A DNA stretch of 37,365 nucleotides from Chloroflexota bacterium (lineage in GTDB: Bacteria > Chloroflexota > Anaerolineae > Aggregatilineales > J027). A program made the position numbers and the translations under genes. Positions 1-8,432 of this stretch are shown one piece after another. The stretch covers positions 1 through 37,365 of the forward strand of contig JACRBG010000052.1 in assembly GCA_016234595.1 (NCBI GenBank), written 5' to 3'. How positions within the stretch are numbered: position 1 is the stretch's first letter; every line of letters starts with the position of its first letter. Below the pieces are notes generated by a model. The model saw only the letters and a program-made list of their open reading frames with translations. It did no database searches and was not told where the DNA came from.

Positions 1-2
1 TG

Positions 3-122
3 CATCTGCATGATTTCGCCGATGATTGGCTCGGCTTACAGCAGGCTGTCCAAAACTGGCTTGACCTTGCCAATGTCCATTCCAACGACCTCTTGCGCTA
101 TGTCGGTTTATTACCGATTTAA
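3..122 (+). CDS. C-terminal 39 residues of an unidentified protein (5' truncated)
   Basis: Reading frame 3 is open from the left edge to a TAA at 120-122 and encodes a plausible protein tail ending in RYVGLLPI, rich in Leu, Asp and Trp. The other open frame across this stretch (10-264) gives a Ser/Thr/His/Pro-rich translation that looks non-coding. The remaining piece is too short to assign a family. It is followed by about 180 bases without a gene before the beta-propeller gene. I am moderately confident that this frame is the real one and have no idea of its function. Confidence 0.45.
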   Translation, partial: HLHDFADDWLGLQQAVQNWLDLANVHSNDLLRYVGLLPI

Positions 123-306
123 TTTGTTAAAGGGCATTAGTTACGGATTTATAGCTCTCCATCATACCCAATTTTCACCAGTGGCGTATTCAAGCCACAC
201 GTCAACAATTAAGATTTGTCACCATACACCCCTCCCAGCCCTCCCCCGAACGCCAGCCCTTTGAGAGGTGTATATGTCAAAAATCTACTAGGTGGAAAGG
301 CCATCC

Positions 307-1446
307 ATGCCTACTTTGAGAAAAATCCCTTTCTATGTCCTTTTATTGACCATTACTCTAAGCATCCGCCTTACACCCACTTTTGGGCAACAGGCCAACG
401 ATACAAACCCTATCCTCTACCACGCTGATGCTCAGCGCACGGGGTTTTATAATGTGCCTGCCCTGCGTGATCTCAATGGCGTTAAGTGGCAGCGTAGCAT
501 CGGTCGAGTCGCCCACGCCTCGCCTGTTATCGCCAATGAGGTTCTTTATCTATCTAATATGGAATCCAAACTTTATGCCCTCGACCCCACAACCGGTGAG
601 GCTCTATGGCAATACAATGCCATCCGCACGCTCTTTTCAGCAGTAGCGGTTGCCGATGGTGTGGTCTATGTCGGCAGTGAAGACCGGAAGTTATTGGCGC
701 TTGATGCCGCAACGGGCGAGGCGATCTGGTCGTTCCGCACAGGTGGTACGATGATCTACACCGCGCCGCTGATTATGGGCAATATAGTCTATTTTGGCAG
801 TGATGATGGGGTTTTTTATGCGGTGGATAAACAGTCGGGCACGGAACTTTGGCGCAACGAAACAGGCAAACGTCCGCTCTGGCCGCCCATATCAGACGGC
901 ACCTACATCTATTGGGTTGGCGAAGAGGTCATGTTTGCCGCCGACCCCGCTACGGGAGACATCATTTGGCAGATTGCAGGTAACAGTTGGTGGGCACCCC
1001 CGGCACTACATGACGGCGTGATTTATGCGGGTAATTCAGATAGCCATGCCTATGCCATCAATGCTGACGATGGCGCTATCCTGTGGGATTTTGCAGGCCC
1101 GGGAGATGATTGGTCAGGTGTAGCAATTGACCGTGACATGATTTTCATTGGCAATGTCGCAGGCCAATTCTATGCCCTCGATACCACGACGGGTGAAGAG
1201 AAATGGGTCTTTCTGAGCGAGGATTTGCCCGCTGATCCCATCATTGCCGATGGAGTCGTCTATTTTGGCGTCGGCAACCATCAAAACCAAGATGGCCCAC
1301 GTCACCTCTATGCGCTAGATACCACCACCGGTGACGAACTTTGGTCATTTCAAGCGGAAGGTCGGCTTCTCACTGCGCCTGCTATAGCCGATGATGGCAC
1401 ACTTTTTATCGCCACCATCACCGGAATGCTCTATGCTCTAAATTGA
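307..1446 (+). CDS. Secreted PQQ-like beta-propeller repeat protein
   Basis: This 379-residue protein starts with a typical signal peptide (basic LRK, then a hydrophobic stretch, probable cleavage after TFG around residue 21). It carries seven copies of the PQQ-like blade signature, for example YALDPTTGEALW, LALDAATGEAIW, YALDTTTGEEKW and YALDTTTGDELW, spaced about 40 residues apart, and a closing strand ending LYALN. Such propellers (BamB-like and Pyrrolo-quinoline quinone repeat families) are structural scaffolds or, with extra domains, quinoprotein dehydrogenases. No cytochrome or catalytic dehydrogenase motif is visible, so a scaffolding or binding role outside the membrane is more likely. 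A GTG at 292 is in frame, but I prefer the ATG at 307: it has GGAAAGG six bases upstream and gives a clean signal peptide. It is monocistronic and convergent with murJ. Confidence 0.85.
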   Translation: MPTLRKIPFYVLLLTITLSIRLTPTFGQQANDTNPILYHADAQRTGFYNVPALRDLNGVKWQRSIGRVAHASPVIANEVLYLSNMESKLYALDPTTGEALWQYNAIRTLFSAVAVADGVVYVGSEDRKLLALDAATGEAIWSFRTGGTMIYTAPLIMGNIVYFGSDDGVFYAVDKQSGTELWRNETGKRPLWPPISDGTYIYWVGEEVMFAADPATGDIIWQIAGNSWWAPPALHDGVIYAGNSDSHAYAINADDGAILWDFAGPGDDWSGVAIDRDMIFIGNVAGQFYALDTTTGEEKWVFLSEDLPADPIIADGVVYFGVGNHQNQDGPRHLYALDTTTGDELWSFQAEGRLLTAPAIADDGTLFIATITGMLYALN

Positions 1447-1492
1447 GCCAAACACCACTATTCGTAGGGTGTGGGTCATAACCTACCCTCTT

Positions 1493-3193
1493 TTATACCG
1501 CCGATACACTGGCCTCTGGTGGGATTGGGGCCGATTCCTTGCCCCGTCCGCGCCGCCACATATCAGGCAGTTGGCGGATTTCTTCCACCTTAAAAATCAT
1601 CGCCCCAATAAGGAAAAATACCGCGCCCAGTACTCCACCAATACCCGCCCGTGCCAAGCCAGCAAAGCGGCCTGTGCCCTCAAAAATGGAGTGGGATAAT
1701 CCATAATCTACTAAAAATACTGGAATCGCCATAACCACCGTTGCACCGAGCGTGCGGACGATGGCGGTCTGGATGCGGGCCTCATCTACATCATGCCAGC
1801 GCCGCTTCAAAATGACAAACATCAACCAGACTTCGACCAAAAACGACACCAGATAGCCAATGGCGGGGCCACCTACCCCTAACGGCCCATATAAACTGAT
1901 GCCATCCACGTTGTCATAGATCAAATAGCCTACCACCACCACCACTACGGTGATTACTGTCGCCACAGCCGACACAATTAGCGGGGTCAGGGTGTCTTTC
2001 ATGGCGTAAAACGCGCGTGTCACCACTTCATGCACCGCTTGGAAGACCAGCGCAATCCCCATGACCTGCACCACCGCATACACCAACCGTGCATCATTGG
2101 GTTTGGGGAATAGAATCTGCACCGCAGGCCGTCCAATCAAAATCATGCCTGCACCAGCAGGAATACACCCGACTAAAATGAAGCGCACCGCCTGTGAGAA
2201 CATCTTGCGTCGCTGATCTACGTCGCCCAACTCGGTCAGGGCTGCCAATGAGGGGAAGATGACAAAGGCCATCGCTGTGCCAATGAGGGCTTCGGGGATG
2301 TCCATAATACGTACCCCCCAGCCAAATGAGCTAATCGCCCCCTCCCCAATGCGTGACGCGATATTGCTGATGGCAAACAGATTAATCGCAAACAAGCCAC
2401 TCGCCAACATGCGTGGAATCAATAGGCGCACCACGTGACGCAATTGGGGGTCTTTCCAGCCAAACACCGGACTCCATTTGGCCTTGAAGCGGAACAGGCC
2501 GGGGACTTGGATGGCAAAATGTAGCAGTGCCCCCAAAACTGTCCCCCATGCCACGCCATAAATCCCAAACGGCCCGGTGAACACAATCACCCCAAACAGC
2601 AGGCCGAGATCATAAAAAATGGGCGCAAGGACGGGCAGCAAAAAGTGATTATGCCCGTTGAGTACCCCCGTAAAGAGGCTACTCAGCGGAAATATCATGA
2701 CCGTAATCAGCAAAATCCGCATCAATTCAACGGTCTGCTTAACCTCGCCATTGCTAAAACCGGGGGCCAGCATTTCGCGTACCAACACCGGGGCCAATAC
2801 AAACACAATCGCCCCCAATACTATGCTGATGACCAGCATGGTATTAAACACCTGACTCGCCAGTCGCCATGCCCCTGCCCCGTCGCGCCGATTGAGGAAA
2901 CCACTGAACAAGGGGATAAACGCCACCGACACCGCCCCTACCCCAATCACTTTAATGATGTTGTCGGGAATCAGACTGGCCGTGACATAAGTATCTTGGT
3001 CGGCGCTGGTGCCAAAACGATTGGCGATAATCACCACCTGCCCCAGACTGACCAATTTGGTTGCAAGAAAACCGATCATCACCACCAGCGTGGAGCGTAT
3101 CAGGCGTTTGGCGCTCAAGGGGGCAGCGTGACGGGTGGGGTCGTCCGCGTCGGGGGGTGGGATTATGAGATTTTCTACAGGTGTTTGGGTCAT
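1493..3193 (-). CDS. murJ: Lipid II flippase MurJ
   Basis: The 566-residue polytopic membrane protein of the MOP/MVN superfamily translocates lipid II across the cytoplasmic membrane for peptidoglycan synthesis. Diagnostic stretches are ANRFGTSADQDTYVTASLIPD and GAVSVAFIPLFSGFLNR near the N terminus, matching the MurJ family consensus, followed by a run of about 13-14 hydrophobic segments. Length is slightly above the usual 510-540 residues because of a hydrophilic N-terminal extension (residues 1-28) and a short cytosolic tail. The start is the ATG at 3193, preceded by TTGAGG about 7 bases upstream. It is not next to other cell-wall genes here. Basic and Asp residues in the first helices fit the lipid II transport cavity known for the family. 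Confidence 0.93.
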   Translation of the reverse strand: MTQTPVENLIIPPPDADDPTRHAAPLSAKRLIRSTLVVMIGFLATKLVSLGQVVIIANRFGTSADQDTYVTASLIPDNIIKVIGVGAVSVAFIPLFSGFLNRRDGAGAWRLASQVFNTMLVISIVLGAIVFVLAPVLVREMLAPGFSNGEVKQTVELMRILLITVMIFPLSSLFTGVLNGHNHFLLPVLAPIFYDLGLLFGVIVFTGPFGIYGVAWGTVLGALLHFAIQVPGLFRFKAKWSPVFGWKDPQLRHVVRLLIPRMLASGLFAINLFAISNIASRIGEGAISSFGWGVRIMDIPEALIGTAMAFVIFPSLAALTELGDVDQRRKMFSQAVRFILVGCIPAGAGMILIGRPAVQILFPKPNDARLVYAVVQVMGIALVFQAVHEVVTRAFYAMKDTLTPLIVSAVATVITVVVVVVGYLIYDNVDGISLYGPLGVGGPAIGYLVSFLVEVWLMFVILKRRWHDVDEARIQTAIVRTLGATVVMAIPVFLVDYGLSHSIFEGTGRFAGLARAGIGGVLGAVFFLIGAMIFKVEEIRQLPDMWRRGRGKESAPIPPEASVSAV

Positions 3194-3364
3194 GCAAATG
3201 CCTCAACTGCATCGTATCGAAAACAAGTCGGGCATTGTACCGCAGTTATGAGGGTGGGACTATATAAGTTATCGACACGGTGGGCAATCACAAAAATTCT
3301 TGTCTAAATCTAATGACTTTGATTTAGCATTGAAATGAAACTTTTGTTCGAGAGGAATACCATC

Positions 3365-4228
3365 ATGTCTAAACTTGTTTTCATAAGTCCGAGCTACCGT
3401 CTCTCCACAGATGAAAATTGGCCTATCAAAATGAGTAGTATTGCAGATGAAGTCAAAGTTATTGATGGTCATGGAAGTGAGTTATCTGTCAAAATTATTG
3501 ATATATACAAAGATATTGTTTACGGATGGTTTTTTGATGTGGCTGACAGATTAAATGAAGCCCCTGACGGCTTTGTAATCCTCATGATAGGAATTGCATT
3601 TTTAGATAGTCACAGCCAATTACGATTAGGCAAAAGCTCACTCTCTGGCAAAGAGGTTTTTTATGATGCTTTTGTGGAAATCTTCGAGTCTGTTATCGAT
3701 ATTGAAACCGTTCCAGTCAGGGCTATTTCAAAAAACCACAAAGAATCCCTCTTAAGAAGTTTAGCCAAATGCCTATATGTAAATGTTAGAAATGGCTTAT
3801 TCCATGATTTAATGATTCGGAACTTGATTGAGCTAAAACATATTCCAAATTCGCCAATGGAAGCTGAATGGACAAATCAATCTGAGATTCAATATATTGG
3901 TATAGATCCACGCAAGTTCATTGTCCACCTAAAGAACTATTTCGAAATGTACCTTTCAATACTTCCGCAAGATATGGCCCTCCAATCAAATTTTAAAAAC
4001 GGATGGAATGCCATCTTAGGGAACAATACAATACAGCAGGCAAAAATTCCTATTGATTCTTCATATCCCGCATCAACTCCCTCAAACTTGCATTACACCA
4101 ATAGTAACATCCAAATTCAAGGTCAAAATAACTCCATAGAAATACAAACTGGTGGTACAGCATTATACACATCTCAATATGGACGACAATCAGCTTATAG
4201 AATTAAATGGAGAGCAGACAAATCCTAG
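3365..4228 (+). CDS. AT-rich orphan protein with HEPN-like RNGLFH motif
   Basis: I do not recognise the family of this 287-residue protein. It is clearly more AT-rich than every neighbour, with codons such as AAA, ATT and TTA dominating, which suggests recent acquisition. It has no signal peptide. Residues 126-160 contain a helical-looking stretch with R142-N-G-L-F-H147, which fits the R-x4-6-H motif of HEPN-domain proteins (often RNases or toxin/defence components). The C terminus (about 235-287) is Gln/Asn/Ser-rich and looks disordered. I chose the ATG at 3365 because GAGAGGA lies about 9 bases upstream; an in-frame ATG at 3335 has no ribosome site. It lies between murJ (divergent) and a convergent operon end, so context gives no functional partner. 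HEPN assignment is only inference from one motif. Confidence 0.7.
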   Translation: MSKLVFISPSYRLSTDENWPIKMSSIADEVKVIDGHGSELSVKIIDIYKDIVYGWFFDVADRLNEAPDGFVILMIGIAFLDSHSQLRLGKSSLSGKEVFYDAFVEIFESVIDIETVPVRAISKNHKESLLRSLAKCLYVNVRNGLFHDLMIRNLIELKHIPNSPMEAEWTNQSEIQYIGIDPRKFIVHLKNYFEMYLSILPQDMALQSNFKNGWNAILGNNTIQQAKIPIDSSYPASTPSNLHYTNSNIQIQGQNNSIEIQTGGTALYTSQYGRQSAYRIKWRADKS

Positions 4229-4238
4229 ACTGCTATTT

Positions 4239-5462
4239 TCATTCCATCCCCTCTAACCAAATTGCGGTCACTTTAAATTGCGGCAGGCCGTTGTTCTCAA
4301 AATACCAATGGGCATCTTGCACGTTGTCCCGATCCCTCGATATATAGGCCACATTCGCCTGCGTCAAGCGGTTGCCCAATTCGTCATAAAACTGTCCGCG
4401 TAACTCCTGCAAACGCTGAAAGGTGGCATAGGCCGCATCTTGATCCTCAAGCATGGCCTGTACACTGGCAAGGTTATGCAAGCTGATACTCAACTGCCAT
4501 GTTCGGTCATTCCATTGACAAGCATCCACCGCATTTTCAAAACCTGCCCGTGCCCCCTCCAAATCGCCTAGTTGGATGGACATCAGGCCAATTGTCTCGC
4601 TGACATCGGCCCATAATCCACCGTTCTCAGTCTGGTCAATCGCTGTCCAAAGAGCGGCCATCGTCCCCGACCAATCTTCGGCCTCAAACGCATCACAGGC
4701 GGCTTGTAAATTGGCCCGATCAACTGAACCTTCGTCCAGCCAATCGCGGATGGCACATGGCCCACCGTACCAATTGCGCCAGTCCATTAACAATTGGTTG
4801 GGGTCGAGTTCACCCGACGGCGGTTTGGCAGCATCAAAATTGGCCTCAATTTCACCGGGGTCACTCAGCACGATCGCCGAAAATTCATTAGCATTGACCT
4901 CATTCACAATCTTGCCGTCCGCTGATGTCGCCACCACACCCGCCTCCACCCGAATTTCATAATCCCCGGTAGATTCGGCATAGACCCCTACCCCCACACT
5001 GTCATGCAGGTTATAAGGCAAGGCATCGGCGGTGGTCGTCAGGCGGTGTTCATCGCGGTCATATTCCTGCCACGGATCATCGGAATTGCTGCGCGTATAG
5101 ACGTTGATAAACAACCGCGCATCACTTTGGGGAGCGCCAAACCATGTCACGTCGTAATCGGCATAGACCCATAAATTACGATTTTGCAGCACATAGGCAC
5201 GCGGCTGATCGGGTTGCATAAATAATTGGACTTGGGGTTGGTTATCGTTGCTGAACACAACACGCGGGCTCGCCTGCAAACGATCCACACTGCCCCAAAT
5301 ATATTGCGGCAAGGGCCAGACTCGCTCAGTAGGAGTAGGTTTGGCCTCCGACGCCACCTCAACTTTGACGCCACAGCCCGTCAAGGTGAGCACCACCAAC
5401 AGCAAAAGGATTCTTGAGCAATGGCAAGGTGAGGGGTTTTGAAATTTTATCTTGGCAAACAT
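4239..5462 (-). CDS. Lipoprotein with C-terminal TPR-like repeats, last gene of the two-component operon
   Basis: The 407-residue protein begins with an N-terminal basic/hydrophobic segment ending in the lipobox LTGC, so Cys30 should be lipidated and the protein anchored on the outer face of the membrane. Residues about 45-200 look beta-rich and are unrecognised. Residues about 225-400 are helical, with pairs such as GDLEGARAGFENAVDAC and DQDAAYATFQRLQELRGQF resembling tetratricopeptide repeats used for protein binding. Its start codon lies inside the 3' end of the histidine kinase gene (16-base overlap), which implies translational coupling. It may be an accessory or sensor-input protein for the kinase, but that is inference from position alone. 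It ends convergent to the AT-rich orphan gene with a 10-base gap and no obvious terminator. Confidence 0.8.
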   Translation of the reverse strand: MFAKIKFQNPSPCHCSRILLLLVVLTLTGCGVKVEVASEAKPTPTERVWPLPQYIWGSVDRLQASPRVVFSNDNQPQVQLFMQPDQPRAYVLQNRNLWVYADYDVTWFGAPQSDARLFINVYTRSNSDDPWQEYDRDEHRLTTTADALPYNLHDSVGVGVYAESTGDYEIRVEAGVVATSADGKIVNEVNANEFSAIVLSDPGEIEANFDAAKPPSGELDPNQLLMDWRNWYGGPCAIRDWLDEGSVDRANLQAACDAFEAEDWSGTMAALWTAIDQTENGGLWADVSETIGLMSIQLGDLEGARAGFENAVDACQWNDRTWQLSISLHNLASVQAMLEDQDAAYATFQRLQELRGQFYDELGNRLTQANVAYISRDRDNVQDAHWYFENNGLPQFKVTAIWLEGME

Positions 5463-6844
5463 ATGGTCATCGTTGTTCCTTTACCCACCACACTCTGTAC
5501 TGCAATCGTGCCGCCATGCAGTTCGACAATCTTTTTGACAATCGAAAGCCCCAAACCGCTGCCGCTGTGTTCGCCACGCGGACGTGCCCGCACAAGGGGG
5601 TCAAAAATTTTATCTGGCAAGTAGTCCGGCGGGATACCATCCCCATTATCCATGACTTTCAAAATCGTTTGAGTCGGGGTCGGTTCAAGCCGAATCAAGA
5701 CCACCCCACCCGACTTGGAATATTTCAGGCTGTTATCTACCAGATTACTGAGGGCACGCACCAGCAAATCCCGATCTGCCTGAACCGTCACGGCTTCAGA
5801 AGGCGTCTCAATTTCAATGGCCTTGCCTTCGCGGTTAGCCCGTTCATCATGCTGAAACATCACATCCTCAATTACATCCACCAAGTCAATTTTTTCGGGG
5901 GCAATCGGCACAAACGCTAGCCGCGCATCAAATAACATGCTATCCACTAAACGAGTCAAGCGCTGGGCCTCATTTTCGATAGTACGGGCAGTGTTTTGCC
6001 ATGTGGTGGTGTCACCGGGGGGAGCGAGATAGAGATTGCTGGCGTGGGCAATGACTGCTGCCAGCGGATTGCGCATATCGTGGACAATGCGCCGGATGAA
6101 ATTTTCATAGAAACTACTGGTGTCGGCATCGGATTGAAGTGATCGCGCCACCACACTCACAGTATTTTCGGACAGGGGTGTTACTTGAATCGTGACCCGT
6201 GTCGCCTCCCCCAAGCCCAAACTCTGGGCGGTGATGCGCTGCGATTCAATAGCCCGTTGCAATAAGCGCCCGACTTCAGGATTGAGTTGTTTTTGTTCAT
6301 AAAAATAGGCCAGCCCCGCCGCGTTGATCCACTGCAATTGTGGCTGACTACGCGAGATAGAAAAAATTGCCACCCCTTCGTTAATCTGGTCATTAAACAC
6401 GGTTATCAAGCGTTGATGGCTGGTGCGTTCGCGACGCATGGCCCGCAATTGCTGTCCTGTTAGGACAAAACTCAGTACCGATGCCGCACTCATCGCCACT
6501 AACCAGCCTTGGGCCGGATCATTGGCCGCCTGCAAAACAATCGGAGTTGGCTCGGTCTTATCAGTAAAGCGCCATCGGGGAATACCCACCCATAGAATCA
6601 GCAGAACACCAATCCCTGCAATGAGTAGGATCAATAATCGGCGCGGCTGATTTAGATACCACCCTATCGGTAAACATAGGATCACGGATAGCCCCAATGC
6701 AGCCAAAAACCAAAGGGCCGTGCTTGAGCTGGCAGCCTGAATTTTGACAAGGGGATAGGAGGCGCGATTGGTCGCTTTTAACCACAGGGGTAGAGCCACC
6801 CAAAACACCAGCGGCATAAGCAGGATGATTAACCAACGGCGCAT
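5447..6844 (-). CDS. Membrane-bound sensor histidine kinase
   Basis: The 465-residue kinase has about four N-terminal membrane segments (residues roughly 3-20, 43-63, 69-88 and 112-130), a PAS-like region (about 145-230) and a HisKA dimerisation domain with the H-box VHDMRNPL (phospho-acceptor His255). A C-terminal HATPase follows, with N-box RALSNLVDNSLKYS, G1 VMDNGDGIP and G2 SGSGLGLSIVKK. It should phosphorylate the response regulator encoded immediately upstream, whose stop codon is separated from this ATG by a single base. There is almost no extracytoplasmic loop, so the signal may be membrane-derived or delivered by a partner, possibly the secreted proteins of the same operon (inference). 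The 3' end overlaps the lipoprotein gene. Confidence 0.93.
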   Translation of the reverse strand: MRRWLIILLMPLVFWVALPLWLKATNRASYPLVKIQAASSSTALWFLAALGLSVILCLPIGWYLNQPRRLLILLIAGIGVLLILWVGIPRWRFTDKTEPTPIVLQAANDPAQGWLVAMSAASVLSFVLTGQQLRAMRRERTSHQRLITVFNDQINEGVAIFSISRSQPQLQWINAAGLAYFYEQKQLNPEVGRLLQRAIESQRITAQSLGLGEATRVTIQVTPLSENTVSVVARSLQSDADTSSFYENFIRRIVHDMRNPLAAVIAHASNLYLAPPGDTTTWQNTARTIENEAQRLTRLVDSMLFDARLAFVPIAPEKIDLVDVIEDVMFQHDERANREGKAIEIETPSEAVTVQADRDLLVRALSNLVDNSLKYSKSGGVVLIRLEPTPTQTILKVMDNGDGIPPDYLPDKIFDPLVRARPRGEHSGSGLGLSIVKKIVELHGGTIAVQSVVGKGTTMTICLPR

Positions 6845-6845
6845 A

Positions 6846-7577
6846 TTAGGGAATCAGGCAATAGCCGGTGCCGTGTACCGTTTCAATTAATTCATCCCGT
6901 TCAAGGCGTAGTTTACGGCGCAACGAAGCAATATGGCGATCCACCGTGCGGGCATAGCCTGTCCATTTATAGCCCCATACCTGATCGAGCAGTTCTTCGC
7001 GGGTCCATTGGCGGTTGGGGTGACGGGCCAAAAATGCCAGCAGCGCAAATTCAATGGGAGTCAAATCCACTTCTTGGTGCTGACGAAAGGCACGGAAGTG
7101 AGTCATATCAATTTCAACGTCCTGTACAAGCAGGCGGGTTTGGGGGGATTCTGGCGTGACCACTCGTAGGGCTTCGTTACGAACTTGGGCCACCGCATTC
7201 AGGGTTGCCCGAATTTGCCCAATCAGCGCATTGGCATCCCATGGCTTGGTGACAAAGGCAATCGCGCCCTGCCCCAAACTCTCCACCTGCCACTCGGCAT
7301 AGGAAGTCAACATAATAACCGGGATAAAGCGTTCGAGGGTGCGGATATTGCGGAGTACATCCAAGCCGCTCAAGCTGGTCGGGTCGGCTTCATCCAACAC
7401 CACATCTAGCAGCACAAGGTCAGGTGGTTGGGTGCGCACCAATGCAATCGCTTCGGAGCCAGTCGTCGCTAAACGCACGATAAATCCGGCCCGCCCCAGC
7501 AGGGTAGCAAGGGCTGACCGAATGGCTTCTTCATCATCAACAACCAAAATAGTTGGGCGTTCTTCCATGTCATCCAT
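6846..7577 (-). CDS. OmpR/PhoB-family response regulator
   Basis: This is a 243-residue two-domain regulator. The receiver (residues about 9-125) has the acidic pair D14/D15, the phospho-acceptor D58 in DLVLLDVV and the conserved Lys in FVTKPWD. The C-terminal winged-helix DNA-binding domain (about 145-243) contains LTPIEFALLAFLARHPNRQW and the recognition-helix region TVDRHIASLRRKL, typical of the OmpR class. It should bind direct-repeat DNA upstream of target genes once phosphorylated by the kinase next door. A GTG at 7601 is in frame, but that would overlap the upstream gene. The ATG at 7577 gives a 13-base gap and is preceded by GAAGG about 10 bases away, so I prefer it; another ATG lies at 7568. 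Confidence 0.93.
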   Translation of the reverse strand: MDDMEERPTILVVDDEEAIRSALATLLGRAGFIVRLATTGSEAIALVRTQPPDLVLLDVVLDEADPTSLSGLDVLRNIRTLERFIPVIMLTSYAEWQVESLGQGAIAFVTKPWDANALIGQIRATLNAVAQVRNEALRVVTPESPQTRLLVQDVEIDMTHFRAFRQHQEVDLTPIEFALLAFLARHPNRQWTREELLDQVWGYKWTGYARTVDRHIASLRRKLRLERDELIETVHGTGYCLIP

Positions 7578-7590
7578 TATAGCACGGCCT

Positions 7591-8418
7591 TCAGGGCACA
7601 CTGAATTCCAAGACCTGTGCGGTTTCGACCACCACCGAGGCGGAAGCCAACTGTTGATCGTCTAGTGAAAATGTTAGATGCCACACGCCATCTTCATCAA
7701 GTTCGCCGTCAGCCGTCCAACCTGTAAAATCCCGTAGCGCGGCAGCAATCTCCGCTTGACCAAAAGCAACGGTGGTGGCTTGGGCTTTTTGGGCGTCATG
7801 CCATTCCTGATAGGACATCACTCCATCAAAATAGATTTGCTCAACCCGTAGACTGTCCAAACTCATGGGGTCGTCGGTTTGCGAACGTAACGTGATATAG
7901 AGCGAGTTCGGCCACATATCCAAATAGGCTGTCCAATGCTGATTCCAAACATCATAGTCCACATAGATGCTGATGTCATCAAAAGTGACATCCATCACCT
8001 CCGCTAGGCGAGCATTTACTAATTCCATGACATCAGCATCGTTGAGCAATACCCCCCGAATAACCTGCTCGGCTGGGCCATATTGGTCGTCGGATAACCC
8101 AATATGCGATTCCCACGAATAGACCTTGCTGCGCTCAATACTGACATCAGCCCAACCCAAATCTTCACCATTGGCATCCCAAAATTGCACCCGCCAAATT
8201 CCATAGGCATTACCTGTATCATAGGCTGCGGCTGACCAGCCTTCCTGGGTAGCCAAACCCGCAAAAACGGGGTGGGAGGTCGCTAAATTAATGGCGTCTT
8301 GGGCCGTATAGCCATCTTGAGCAATGGTTGGCTGTTGATGGATAATCACGGTACTCGCCAAAATGATGACCGCCAGCAATACGCTGTATAACAAAGCTTT
8401 ATGTGTCGTTTTCATCAT
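7591..8418 (-). CDS. Secreted protein with two PepSY-like modules
   Basis: The 275-residue protein carries an N-terminal signal peptide (KTTHKALLYSVLLAVIILAS, cleavage likely near residue 34 after IAQ). The mature part appears to hold two related units, about 38-115 and 205-275. Each has a helix (AINLATSHPVFAGL; EIAAALRDFTGW) followed by beta strands of the type GIWRVQFWDANGEDLGWADVSIE and GVWHLTFSLDDQQLASASVVVE. That is the PepSY-like pattern found in secreted inhibitors and sensor domains. I see no catalytic residues. It lies between DUF1501 and the response regulator with gaps of 14 and 13 bases, so it is co-transcribed. Two adjacent ATGs at 8418 and 8415 are both possible given AGGA just upstream. 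A role as extracellular modulator or sensor is inference. Confidence 0.75.
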   Translation of the reverse strand: MMKTTHKALLYSVLLAVIILASTVIIHQQPTIAQDGYTAQDAINLATSHPVFAGLATQEGWSAAAYDTGNAYGIWRVQFWDANGEDLGWADVSIERSKVYSWESHIGLSDDQYGPAEQVIRGVLLNDADVMELVNARLAEVMDVTFDDISIYVDYDVWNQHWTAYLDMWPNSLYITLRSQTDDPMSLDSLRVEQIYFDGVMSYQEWHDAQKAQATTVAFGQAEIAAALRDFTGWTADGELDEDGVWHLTFSLDDQQLASASVVVETAQVLEFSVP

Positions 8419-8432
8419 GAGTCCTTTCTTGA

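Noticed and set aside
10-264. 84-codon plus-strand frame at the left edge
   Set aside because: The translation is Ser/Thr/His/Pro-rich and unlike protein; frame 3 over 3-122 is the better coding candidate and ends at a natural stop.
2645-3307. 220-codon plus-strand frame opposite murJ
   Set aside because: His/Gln/Gly-rich translation antisense to a strongly conserved gene; a shadow frame.
5414-5920. 168-codon plus-strand frame opposite the kinase ATP-binding domain
   Set aside because: It lies antisense to conserved HisKA/HATPase coding sequence and has a non-protein-like composition.
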